Shown here piece after piece: positions 14,485 to 22,638 of a stretch of 27,173 nt of DNA. The stretch lies in NCBI GenBank assembly GCA_016184235.1, contig JACPDC010000092.1:1-27173 (forward strand), in the 5' to 3' direction. How positions within the stretch are numbered: position 1 is the stretch's first letter; every line of letters begins with the position of its first letter. The DNA comes from Deltaproteobacteria bacterium. GTDB taxonomy: Bacteria; Desulfobacterota; Binatia; UBA9968. The notes beneath the pieces are model-generated. The model searched no databases. It saw only the letters and a list, made by a program, of their open reading frames with translations, and had not been told where the DNA came from. A program made the position numbers and the translations under genes.

Positions 14485-14591
14485 CGAAGCTTGGTTTGAC
14501 CTGCCTCCAACTAAGTGCTAATTTTCAACTTCTCTCCTGCGACGGTAAATTCGCGCGGCGTGCGGGTACTCGACATCCAGCGGAGAAACAA

Positions 14592-15140
14592 ATGGAAGAG
14601 CATATCCGATCCATTCTCAAGGCTTTAGGTGAAGACCCCGATCGTGAAGGGCTGAAGAAAACTCCGGAGAGGGTCAGCGAGGCGCTCACCTTTCTTACCC
14701 GCGGCTACCGGACGGACCCCGATAAGGTGATTAATGATGCCCTGTTCACGGAAGAGTACGAGGAGATGATCGTCCAAAAGGACATCGACTTTTTCTCCTT
14801 GTGCGAGCACCACCTGCTGCCTTTTTTCGGCAAGGCCCACGTCGCCTACATCCCGCGCCACAAAATTGTCGGCGTTTCAAAGCTGGCCCGCCTGGTGGAT
14901 GTCTATGCGCGCAGGCTGCAAGTGCAGGAAAGGCTGACGAACCAGATCGCCACCACGATCATGGGGAAGCTCGATCCCATGGGCGTCGCGGTGGTGATCG
15001 AGGCGGAGCACCTGTGCATGAGAATGAGGGGCGTAGAGAAGCAAAACTCCCTGATCATCACCAGCGCGCTGTTGGGTGTTTTTAGAAGTCGGCAGGAAAC
15101 CCGCGCCGAGTTCATGAATCTTATTCGGCAGAAGAATTAG
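14592..15140 (+). CDS. folE: GTP cyclohydrolase I (FolE)
   Basis: 182 residues, complete. It converts GTP to 7,8-dihydroneopterin triphosphate, the first step of folate (and some queuosine and pterin) synthesis. Zinc ligands are visible as C71 and H74 in CEHHLLPFFGKAHVAYIP and C142 in HLCMRMRG. The family signatures GVSKLARLVDVYARRLQVQERLT and KQNSLIITSALLGVF are also present. The start at 14592 is chosen because MEEHIRSILKALGEDPDREGL is the usual family N-terminus and GGAG lies 7 nt upstream. The frame is open to 14496 but unsupported. Cytoplasmic homodecamer by family knowledge. Confidence 0.95.
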   Translation: MEEHIRSILKALGEDPDREGLKKTPERVSEALTFLTRGYRTDPDKVINDALFTEEYEEMIVQKDIDFFSLCEHHLLPFFGKAHVAYIPRHKIVGVSKLARLVDVYARRLQVQERLTNQIATTIMGKLDPMGVAVVIEAEHLCMRMRGVEKQNSLIITSALLGVFRSRQETRAEFMNLIRQKN

Positions 15141-15150
15141 CAGAGGCGGC

Positions 15151-15275
15151 GACGGTTCGACCGTTCGAATGGACTCACGGCCCTGAGGCCCTCGAAGGGC
15201 AAGCTCACCGTCCTGTCTTCGACCCTGAGGCCTGGGCCTGAGGCTCGGCCCGAAGGGCTCAGACCCGAAGGGAGG
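15151..15275. repeat. REP-like palindromic repeat cluster between folE and pepA
   Basis: The gap holds two or more diverged copies of a unit with CTCACSGYCCTG followed by TCGAAGGGC or CCGAAGGGC. Small palindromes such as GCCCT-cga-AGGGC and GCCC-gaa-GGGC lie within it. It looks like the dispersed palindromic CTCACCGTCCTGAG...TCGAAGG elements common in intergenic DNA of many Gram-negative genomes. Copy number elsewhere cannot be checked from one window. Confidence 0.5.
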
Positions 15276-15286
15276 GAGATCGAAGG

Positions 15287-16762
15287 ATGGAGATCAGGTT
15301 CAAAGATATCAGTGCGGAAAAGATCCCGGCGGATCTCTTGGCCCTTCCCGTCAGGGACAAGCCGCTGGAGGAGCCGGCGCTCCAGAGGCTGGACCGGCGG
15401 CTTAAGGGCAAGCTCGCCGAGCAGATCAAGAAAAGCAACTTCACCGCGGCGGAAGGGAGCACGCTGCGTTACTCCACGGCGGGGCTGCTTCCCGCCGCTC
15501 ACGTGCTGCTCCTAGGGATGGGGAAGGGAAGCGAGATCGAGGCCGATTCCTGGCGCAAGGCCGCCGCTCAAGCGAAAAGGGAGGCGGCAACGATCGGCGC
15601 CGAAGAACTCGCTTTTTTTCTCGCCCCCGGCGGCGATCCCGAGGCCGCCGTGGGGCCTGTGGTCGAGGGCGCGCTGCTCGCCTCCTATCAATTCAATAAG
15701 TACCGGTCGGAGAAGAGACCTGCCAGCGCGCTGCGCTCTCTGACTCTGTTTCGTCCCGGTCTCAGGAAGAATGCGGCCATGGATCGATCTGCGCGCCTCG
15801 CCCTGAGTCTTGCGCCGGGGGTTTTTCTTGCCCGCGATCTGGTGAACGAGCCGCCCTCGGTGACGACGGCCCGTTATCTTGGGCAGCAGGCGAAGCGGCA
15901 CTGCCGGGGCCGGGGGTTGAGCGTGGAGGTGTGGGGCAGAAAAAGGATTCAGGCAATGAACCTGGCGGGTCTCCTGGCGGTCAATCGCGGCAGCGTGGAA
16001 GAGCCGCAGTTTATTATTATTCGTTATAAACCGGCCAGGGCGAGAAAGAGGGTCGCGCTCGTCGGCAAGGGTATCACCTTCGACTCGGGGGGGCTCTCGT
16101 TGAAGCCGGCGAAGTCGATGGAGACCATGAAGCTGGACATGGCCGGTGCGGCCGCGATCATCGGCGCGATGAGCCGGCTGCCCGAGCTGGGCCCCACGCT
16201 CGAGGTTACGGGATACATCCCGACGACGGACAACCTGCCCAGCGGCAGCGCGCAAAAGCCGGGCGACGTGATCCGCTACCTGAACGGCAAGACCATCGAG
16301 GTCTTGAACACCGATGCCGAAGGCAGATTAATCCTGGCAGACGGATTGGCGCTGGCTGCCAGGGAGAAACCGGACTGCATCATCGACTTGGCGACCCTCA
16401 CCGGCGCCTGCATGGTGGCCCTGGGAAACGAAGTCGCGGGGGTTTTCGGCAACCATCAGCCCCTGGTGGACCGGCTGATCCGCTGCGGCCGGGAGGCCGG
16501 GGAAAAGCTCTGGCAGCTCCCGCTGGTCAAGGAGTACCGGGAAGAGCTTAAGAGCAGTGTGGCGGATATGAAAAACATCGGCGGCTCCTACGGCGGCGCC
16601 ATTACGGCGGCATTGATCCTGCAGGAGTTTGTCGGCGACAGGTCGTGGGCGCATCTCGACATCGCTGGGCCGGCATTCGCCGAGAAGGAAATGGCGACAT
16701 GCCCGAAGGGCGGGACGGGGTTCGGCGTGCGGACGCTGCTCAGGTTTTTGTCGAGCTATTAG
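15287..16762 (+). CDS. pepA: Leucyl (cytosol) aminopeptidase, M17 family
   Basis: 491 residues, full length for PepA. The N-terminal macro-like domain is at 1-160. The catalytic domain shows GKGITFDSGGLSLKP (metal-binding Lys and Asp) and the M17 signature NTDAEGRLILADGL from residue 341, which supplies the Asp/Glu zinc ligands and the catalytic Arg. Further family landmarks are VNEPPSVTTARYLG, LATLTGACMVALG and a C-terminal WAHLDIAGPAF. It releases N-terminal residues from peptides in the cytoplasm; in E. coli the hexamer also binds DNA. A purine-rich GGGAGGGAG stretch lies before the ATG. It stands alone after the REP-like repeats. Confidence 0.95.
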   Translation: MEIRFKDISAEKIPADLLALPVRDKPLEEPALQRLDRRLKGKLAEQIKKSNFTAAEGSTLRYSTAGLLPAAHVLLLGMGKGSEIEADSWRKAAAQAKREAATIGAEELAFFLAPGGDPEAAVGPVVEGALLASYQFNKYRSEKRPASALRSLTLFRPGLRKNAAMDRSARLALSLAPGVFLARDLVNEPPSVTTARYLGQQAKRHCRGRGLSVEVWGRKRIQAMNLAGLLAVNRGSVEEPQFIIIRYKPARARKRVALVGKGITFDSGGLSLKPAKSMETMKLDMAGAAAIIGAMSRLPELGPTLEVTGYIPTTDNLPSGSAQKPGDVIRYLNGKTIEVLNTDAEGRLILADGLALAAREKPDCIIDLATLTGACMVALGNEVAGVFGNHQPLVDRLIRCGREAGEKLWQLPLVKEYREELKSSVADMKNIGGSYGGAITAALILQEFVGDRSWAHLDIAGPAFAEKEMATCPKGGTGFGVRTLLRFLSSY

Positions 16763-16851
16763 CCGGCAGCGGTCAGCCATCAGCTAAGGAGAGACGCGAA
16801 ACGTTTAAGCTGATAGCTGAATGCTGAAAGCTTTTTAGCGAGGAGTCAATC

Positions 16852-17178
16852 ATGGCAACGATCGTGCAGGTGGGCGACGACAATTTCGAGGCTGAGGTGC
16901 TTCGCTCCAATATCCCGGTTCTGATCGATTTCTGGGCGCCGTGGTGCGGGCCGTGCAAGTCGATCGCTCCCGTTATTGAGGAGCTGGCGCGGGACTACGA
17001 GGGGCGGTTGAAGGTAGCCAAACTCAACGTCGACGAGAACCCGGTCACTCCCAGCCGGTACGCGGTGCGCGGGATTCCCAATCTGCTCATCCTGAAGGGC
17101 GGCGCGGTGAAAGAGCAGCTCATCGGAGCCGTCCCCAAATCACGCCTGGTGCAGGCGATCGAAAGCGTGCTAGCCTAA
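16852..17178 (+). CDS. trxA: Thioredoxin 1
   Basis: 108 residues, single-domain thioredoxin with active site W-C32-G-P-C35 in IDFWAPWCGPCKSIAPV and cis-Pro in RGIPNLLILKGG. It is the cytoplasmic disulfide reductant, and the likely electron source for CcdA and, possibly, the OsmC-family peroxidase in this window. GAGGAG lies 7 nt before the ATG. The 90-nt gap from pepA has short AGCT-rich palindromes only. Its stop overlaps the end of the convergent rodA by 3 nt, with no terminator between them. The N-terminus is similar to that of the CnoX-like protein at 9110-9964 (NFEAEVL...PVL.DFWAPWCGPC). Confidence 0.95.
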   Translation: MATIVQVGDDNFEAEVLRSNIPVLIDFWAPWCGPCKSIAPVIEELARDYEGRLKVAKLNVDENPVTPSRYAVRGIPNLLILKGGAVKEQLIGAVPKSRLVQAIESVLA

Positions 17179-18278
17179 AATGTGAAGCGGCGCATGCTCA
17201 CGTTGATCAGGAAACCTGCGCCCACCATCATCGACACCATCGAAGAGCCGCCGTAGCTCAAGAGCGGCAGCGGAATTCCTACCACGGGCAGGAGCCCGGT
17301 CACCATCGAGGCGTTGATGAGCACCTGCCAAAAGAAAATGGCGAGAATGCCGAAGACCAGGAGGGCGCCGAAACGGTCCTTGGCCCGAGCCACCACGCGC
17401 AGCGACGCCACGATGAAGGCGAAGTAAAGCCCCAGCAAGAGCACGCAGCCGACCAGACCCCACTCCTCGGCAAAAACGGAAAATATAAAATCGGTGTGCT
17501 GCGCGGGTAAGAAATCAAGCTGATTCTGCGTGCCCTTGAGATAGCCCTTCCCGAAAAACCTTCCGGAGCCGACCGCGATCTTCGATTGGATGACGTGATA
17601 TCCCGCTCCCAGCGGATCGAGATCCGGATTGAGAAAGATCAGGATGCGCTTCTGTTGATAGGGCTTCAAGAAATGCCAGGCGATAGGCATGAAAACGACC
17701 CCGGCCGCAGCCAGGTAAAGGAAGGAGCGCAGGCGCAGCCCCCCCATGAGCATGAGGCTTATAAAGATGAGCGAGAGAATAATCGCGGTGCCGAGATCCG
17801 GCTGCACTAGGGTCAGCAGGATCAGAGGCGCCACTAAGAGAAAGGGAAGCCACAGGTCTCGCAGCCGGTAACCATCGTGCGGCTCATCGTACTGCAGGTA
17901 CCTGGCCAGGGCCAGGACGATCGCCAGTTTCGCGGGCTCGGAAGGCTGGAGGATGAAAAAGCCGAGATTCAACCATCGCTGGGAGCCTCCGCCCACCGAG
18001 CCGATAAAAAGAACCAGAAGAAGCAGGAAAAGCACGAGTCCGTAAAAGGGGTACGCCAGACGCTCCAGGTGATGATAGTCGATGCTCATGACGACAAGCA
18101 TCGCTGCCAAGCCGATCACAAGCCAGTAAAACTGTTTTGACGCCAGGCCGCCGGCCTGCCCTTCGGTGATGCTGTAGGTGGCGCTGTAGATGGTGAGGAT
18201 TCCCAGCAGGGTCAGACCCAGGACAATGCCGAACAAGGTCCAGTCAAAGTGAGAAACGAGCCTGCGGTCAATTTGCAC
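17175..18278 (-). CDS. rodA: Rod-shape-determining glycosyltransferase RodA (SEDS)
   Basis: 367 residues and about ten membrane spans. SEDS peptidoglycan polymerase signatures are clear: GSQRWLNLGFFILQPSEPAKLAIVL, QPDLGTAIIL with the conserved Asp, FLPAQHTDFIFSVFAEEWG and PLLSYGGSSM near the C-terminus. It polymerises glycan strands for lateral wall growth together with PBP2. The start is GTG 18278, supported by AGGAG 6 nt upstream and by an 11-nt overlap with the mrdA end. It is the last gene of the mre cluster. The sequence is complete, which contrasts with its damaged partner mrdA. Confidence 0.95.
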   Translation of the reverse strand: MQIDRRLVSHFDWTLFGIVLGLTLLGILTIYSATYSITEGQAGGLASKQFYWLVIGLAAMLVVMSIDYHHLERLAYPFYGLVLFLLLLVLFIGSVGGGSQRWLNLGFFILQPSEPAKLAIVLALARYLQYDEPHDGYRLRDLWLPFLLVAPLILLTLVQPDLGTAIILSLIFISLMLMGGLRLRSFLYLAAAGVVFMPIAWHFLKPYQQKRILIFLNPDLDPLGAGYHVIQSKIAVGSGRFFGKGYLKGTQNQLDFLPAQHTDFIFSVFAEEWGLVGCVLLLGLYFAFIVASLRVVARAKDRFGALLVFGILAIFFWQVLINASMVTGLLPVVGIPLPLLSYGGSSMVSMMVGAGFLINVSMRRFTF

Positions 18279-19994
18279 GTATCTCTCCTGGACCCCGCGC
18301 CTGTTTCACGTCGCCGGGCCGGTCTTTCAAAGAAACATACTTTTCGATCACCAGCTTCGCCATGGGGGCCGCCGCCGCGCCTCCGTGGCCGCCGTGCTCC
18401 ACTAAGACCGCCACCGCAATCTCGGGGTTGTCGGCGGGCGCATAGGCGACGAACCAGGCGTGGTCACGAATCAGGTAGGAGAGTTGCTCGCTCTTAACGT
18501 AGGCGCCGCGCATTTCCGCCACCTGAGCGGTTCCGGTCTTGCCGGCGATCTGCACGAATTTGGACCTGGCCCGGCCTCCGGTTCCCGACGGGCTGCTCAC
18601 GACCTCGAGCAGGGCGTTGCGGACGTGCTTCCAGGTGCTCTCCTTCACGTCGAGAGTGCGCATCTTTTCCGGACCGTATTCGCGGATCACCGCGCCGTCC
18701 AGAGATTCCACTTTGCGGACGAACCAGGGGCGGTAGAGCGTCCCGCCGTTGGCCACGACTGCCATAAGGTTTGCCATCTGCAGCGGCGTGACGGTGATGT
18801 AGCCCTGGCCGATGGCGGCCGAGGGTGTCTCTCCGGGAAACCAGGGCTGGCCGAAGCGCCTCTTTTTCCATTCGGTGTCCGGGATCAGTCCCGGTTTCTC
18901 GTCATCGAGGGGAACGCCGGTTTTTTCCCCGAGTCCCAAAGCGCGGGCGTGTTTGGCGATCCGGTCGATGCCGGTGCGCTGGCCGAGTCTTCCAAAGCCG
19001 CAATGGCCAGCACGATTTTGAAGGTCGAGCCCGGCGGGTATTGTCCCTGGATGGCCCGGTTGTTGAGGGGATGCGCCCGGGCTTGGCCCAGCGCGCGCCA
19101 TTCCTCGGCGGTAATTCCCCTGGCGAATACGTTGGGATCGAACGCCGGAGTGCTGGCCATGGCTAAAATGGCGCCGCTGTGGACATCGAGGGCGACGATA
19201 GCCCCATCCTTTCCTTTGAGGGCCTCGTGAGCGGTTTCCTGGAGGTCGCGATCGACCGTGAGGTAAACGCTGTGGCCCGGAACGTCCTCGACTTCATGAA
19301 GGACCCTTACCCGCCTTCCCAGGGCGTCGACCTCCACCTGTTGTCCGCCGCTACGGCCGCGGAGAAATTCCTCCCATCTCCTCTCCAGCCCGAACTGGCC
19401 GATCTCGTCTCCCATGCCGTAGCCCTTTTCCTTCTGAGCCTTGAGCTGTCTGGGACCGATCTCCCCCAGATAACCCAGGAGATGAGCAGCCGTGCTGTTG
19501 AGCAGATAGCTGCGTCTGGGTCGGACGCGCAGGGATACGCCGGGCAGGTCGAGCTGGTGCGTCTCGACCGCCACCAGGGCGTGCCAGTCCACGTCCCTTC
19601 CCAGGACGATCTCCTCGAAAGGCGGCCTTCCCTTGTTTTGCTCCAGCAGACCGAGGAAGTCCCCCTCGTCCCTCGCGAGGAAACGGGCCAAGCGGCGCAG
19701 GGTCAGGCCCGGATCGTCGGTGTCTTCGGGAACGAACAGCAGGTCGAAAGACGGGCGGCTGTCGACCACGAGTTGTCCGTTGCGGTCGAAGACCATCCCT
19801 CTGGTCCCGGGGATCTTTTTGAGCCGGATACGGTTGTTTTCGGAAAGGTAGGTGAAGCGCTCTCCCTGAAGGACCTGAAGCACGAAGAGCCTGCCGAAGA
19901 GAAAGAGGAACACGATCGCGGCGATCGTCATGAGGAAGTTCGCCCGCCGGCGAAACTCCGGGGGCACGTCTTGTCGAAACGCGATCGGCAGCAT
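18268..19994 (-). pseudogene. mrdA: Penicillin-binding protein 2 (mrdA), internally deleted and frameshifted
   Basis: The N-terminal frame (from 19994) gives a membrane anchor (FLMTIAAIVFLFLFGRLFVLQ), the PBP dimerisation domain and the transpeptidase start with S323-T-F-K326 in YPPGSTFK. At about residue 335 (LAIAALE, near 18987-18995) the homology jumps to another frame, which resumes with RLGQRTGIDRIAKHARALGLGEKTGVPLD and runs through GKTGTAQ to the stop at 18268. About 50 residues are missing between the two, including the SxN catalytic motif, and the loss is not a multiple of three. The product would be inactive. PBP2 is normally needed with RodA and MreBCD, all intact here, so an assembly deletion is as likely as a real lesion. 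It overlaps rodA by 11 nt. Confidence 0.85.
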
Positions 19995-20001
19995 CTTCCG
20001 A

Positions 20002-20505
20002 CTACAACGGCACCGTTACTTCCTCCAGCATCTTCTGACCACGCCGGAGAAGGGAGAAGGCCCACGGGGCCAGCACCGCCGCCACCAGGGCCTCCAGGAA
20101 AATATATTTCAGCACTCCTATCCAGAGCCCGTCCGCGGCGAGAAAGAGGCTCCCGACCAAAATCAGAGCGGCCCCTTTGATCCAGGACGCGGCAAAAACC
20201 ACCGCGGCGCTCATAAAGGGATTATGGATCCAGATACTGCGCGAGCTCAGGTAAACCGCCAGGAATACCAGGGACATGGCGAAGGCGTTGAGGCCTAGAA
20301 CCGGGCTGGAGAAAACATCCACGGAGTAGCCCAAGAGGAAACAGCCCAAAACGGCTCCTACGGTCGGGTGGTTCAATCCCCAATAAACACAGAGGACAAG
20401 AATCAGATCCGGAACGATCGGGCCTAGCGGGAGCAGATGCAGGAAAGTAGTCTGCACCAGCACCAAGCCGAGACCAACTAACAAAAACAGCAAAAACAGC
20501 TTCAT
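20002..20505 (-). CDS. mreD: Rod-shape-determining protein MreD
   Basis: 167 residues, almost entirely hydrophobic, with about five membrane spans (KLFLLFLLVGLGLVLVQTT, IVPDLILVLCVYWGL, AVLGCFLLGYSVDV, an AMSLVFLAVYLSS span, and AAVVFAASWIKGAALILVG). This matches the length and layout of MreD. It is the inner-membrane partner of MreC in the elongasome. It lies 24 nt after mreC and 7 nt before mrdA. Sequence conservation in this family is low, so the call rests largely on hydropathy and gene order. Confidence 0.88.
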   Translation of the reverse strand: MKLFLLFLLVGLGLVLVQTTFLHLLPLGPIVPDLILVLCVYWGLNHPTVGAVLGCFLLGYSVDVFSSPVLGLNAFAMSLVFLAVYLSSRSIWIHNPFMSAAVVFAASWIKGAALILVGSLFLAADGLWIGVLKYIFLEALVAAVLAPWAFSLLRRGQKMLEEVTVPL

Positions 20506-20529
20506 CTAAATTCCGCCGTTCGAGAAAAA

Positions 20530-21363
20530 CTACCTTGCGCCCGGCGCCGCTTCCGCGGAGACGACCAGGACCTCTTCAAGCCGGTATGGGTCGACGGCCA
20601 GGGCGACCTCCACGTACTGGAACAGCCCGAAGGTCTTTTTGCGCACCCTGGTCACGGTACCGACCAGCAGCCCTTTGGGAAAGATCCCGTCGAGCCCGGA
20701 GGTGATCAGGCGGTCGCCTTCCTGGATCTCTTCGCTGCGCTTGGCGTATTTCATGATCGGGCCGCTATCCAGTGAGCCGGACACGATTCCGCGCGCGCGG
20801 CTTCTCTGATCGATGACATCCACGCCGCTGTTGGGATCCGCGATCAACAGGATCTTGGAGCTCCTTGACGTGACCGCCACCACCTGACCTACGACTCCCG
20901 CTGGCGAGACCACCGCCATCCCCCGGCGCACTCCGTCCGCGCTTCCTTTGTCCAGGACGAAAGTGCGAAACCAGGTGCTGGCGCTGTTTCCTATCACGGC
21001 CGCGGTGACGGAGCCCGAAGGCAGCTGGGAACGGAAATCCAGCAGTTCCTGCAACCGGCGGTTGGTGGCTTCCACCTCCAGGAGCCGATTCCTTTCCGCC
21101 TCCAGCTCCGTAATGCGCCCCTTGAGTCTCTCGTTCTCGGAGGCAATCCTCATCAGGTTCAGGTATCCCTGCTGCATCTCTTTCAGCTTCACCATTGTCA
21201 ACTGCGTTCCGATCTGCAGGGGCCGCATCAGCGCAAGCAGCAGGGGGCCCACAGGGTCTCCTCGCAGGTGACCTCTGGCGGCCGCGGAAAGAATATACAG
21301 GGAGAAAAGGACGCAAAGAAAGGAGGTGAGCAGGACCTGGTTTCTGCGCACAAAAGCGAGCAT
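20530..21363 (-). CDS. mreC: Rod-shape-determining protein MreC
   Basis: 277 residues: a short N-terminal cytoplasmic part, one membrane span (VLLTSFLCVLFSLYILSAA, 10-28), a periplasmic coiled coil (about 60-110, LKEMQQGYLNL... RITELEAERNRLLEVEATNRRLQELL), then two beta-barrel domains with VIGNSASTWFRTFVLDKGSADGV, GVVGQVVAVTSRSSKILLIADPNSGVDV and DRLITSGLDGIFPKGLLVGTV. This is the normal MreC layout. It scaffolds PBP2/RodA in the periplasm and contacts MreD. It follows mreB by about 50 nt. Confidence 0.95.
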   Translation of the reverse strand: MLAFVRRNQVLLTSFLCVLFSLYILSAAARGHLRGDPVGPLLLALMRPLQIGTQLTMVKLKEMQQGYLNLMRIASENERLKGRITELEAERNRLLEVEATNRRLQELLDFRSQLPSGSVTAAVIGNSASTWFRTFVLDKGSADGVRRGMAVVSPAGVVGQVVAVTSRSSKILLIADPNSGVDVIDQRSRARGIVSGSLDSGPIMKYAKRSEEIQEGDRLITSGLDGIFPKGLLVGTVTRVRKKTFGLFQYVEVALAVDPYRLEEVLVVSAEAAPGAR

Positions 21364-21414
21364 GGGAAGCTCAATTCCTATCGAGGATGGAATCCGAGGG
21401 CATGCCCCAAGCGC

Positions 21415-22449
21415 CTAGTGAACGGCTACCTCCCTGAGCAGTGAAATCTCATCCAGGGCTTTGCCCGCGCCCATCACCACGGCGGTCAAAGGATCGTCGG
21501 CGAGCATGACCGGGAGGCCGGTCTCTTCCTTCAACAAGACATCCAGATTTCTCAGCAACGCACCGCCTCCCGCCAGGATGATCCCCCGGTCGACGATATC
21601 CGAGGCCAGTTCCGGAGGGGTGCGCTCCAGCGAGATCCGCACCGCCTCGACGATCTGGTTGATCGGCTCGAGCAGGGAGTCCCGAATTTCTTCGTCGGTG
21701 ATGACCACGGTCTTGGGAACGCCGGCGACCAGATCCCTCCCTTTGATTTCCATGGTCTGGATTTCATCGCCCGGGTAGGCCGAGCCGATGGTGATCTTGA
21801 TCAGCTCCGCGGTCCTTTCTCCCACCAGCAGGTTGTATTTCCTCTTGATGAACTGGGCGATCGCCTCGTCCATCTTATCGCCCCCCACGCGCACGGAACG
21901 CGAAAAGACGATGCCGGAGAGCGAGATGACGGCCACCTCTGTGGTGCCCCCTCCGATGTCGACGATCATGTTCCCCGTGGGCTCGGTGATCGGCAGCCCG
22001 GCTCCGATCGCCGCGGCCATGGGCTCCTCGATGAGATAGACCTCCCTGGCCCCGGCCGACTCCGCGGACTCGCGCACCGCCCGCTTCTCCACCTCTGTGA
22101 TCCCGAAGGGAACGCCGATGATGATGCGCGGGCGCACCAGCGTGCGGCGATTGTGAACCTTCTGGATGAAGTAGCGCAGCATCGCCTCCGTGATTTCGAA
22201 GTCCGCGATCACGCCGTCCTTGAGCGGACGGATGGCGACGATGCTGCCGGGAGTCCTGCCGAGCATCTTTTTCGCCTCGGCGCCTACCGCCAAAACCTTT
22301 TTGCCGCCGCGCTCGTTCTTTTGCTGCACGGCCACGACGGAAGGCTCGTTGCACACAATCCCTTCGTTCTTGACGTAGATCAGGGTGTTGGCGGTGCCAA
22401 GGTCGATGGCGAGATCGTTGGAAAAAATCCCGAACAGGGAATCCAGCAT
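21415..22449 (-). CDS. mreB: Actin-like rod-shape protein MreB
   Basis: 344 residues, the standard length. Actin-fold nucleotide motifs are present: phosphate-1 IDLGTANTLIYV, phosphate-2 NMIVDIGGGTTEVAVISLSG and adenosine loop IILAGGGALLRNLD. RTPGSIVAIRPLKDGVIADFEI is the typical MreB segment. It forms membrane-bound filaments that orient wall synthesis. AAAAGGAG lies 8 nt before the ATG. It is the first gene of the minus-strand mreB-mreC-mreD-mrdA-rodA cluster and is divergent from the ppiD-like gene. Confidence 0.97.
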   Translation of the reverse strand: MLDSLFGIFSNDLAIDLGTANTLIYVKNEGIVCNEPSVVAVQQKNERGGKKVLAVGAEAKKMLGRTPGSIVAIRPLKDGVIADFEITEAMLRYFIQKVHNRRTLVRPRIIIGVPFGITEVEKRAVRESAESAGAREVYLIEEPMAAAIGAGLPITEPTGNMIVDIGGGTTEVAVISLSGIVFSRSVRVGGDKMDEAIAQFIKRKYNLLVGERTAELIKITIGSAYPGDEIQTMEIKGRDLVAGVPKTVVITDEEIRDSLLEPINQIVEAVRISLERTPPELASDIVDRGIILAGGGALLRNLDVLLKEETGLPVMLADDPLTAVVMGAGKALDEISLLREVAVH

Positions 22450-22494
22450 CTACAAACTCCTTTTATTCCCGGGAACTCGGGCTAAGACCCCTAA

Positions 22495-22523
22495 AAAATA
22501 TCAGATTTGGCGCTGGCAAGCAA
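22495..22523 (-). promoter_or_regulatory. Candidate sigma-70 promoter for the mre cluster
   Basis: On the minus strand, TTGCTT (22518-22523) and TATTTT (22495-22500) are separated by 17 nt, about 45 nt upstream of the mreB start. They match the -35 consensus at four of six and the -10 at five of six positions. Position and direction fit mreB. The call is weak because no better alternative was excluded. Confidence 0.4.
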
Positions 22524-22638
22524 GATAATCACGGGGGAACTAAAGCCACGCACCGGACGGAGCGGTTGCAACGGGGGCCGGCATTCCATATCATGACAGA
22601 GTTTGCCGAGATAGATTTAGCGGAGAGGACTTTGACCG

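Noticed and set aside
19179..20180. 333-codon plus-strand ORF opposite mrdA and mreD
   Set aside because: Shadow of the real minus-strand genes; Pro/Arg/Glu-rich translation with no domain.
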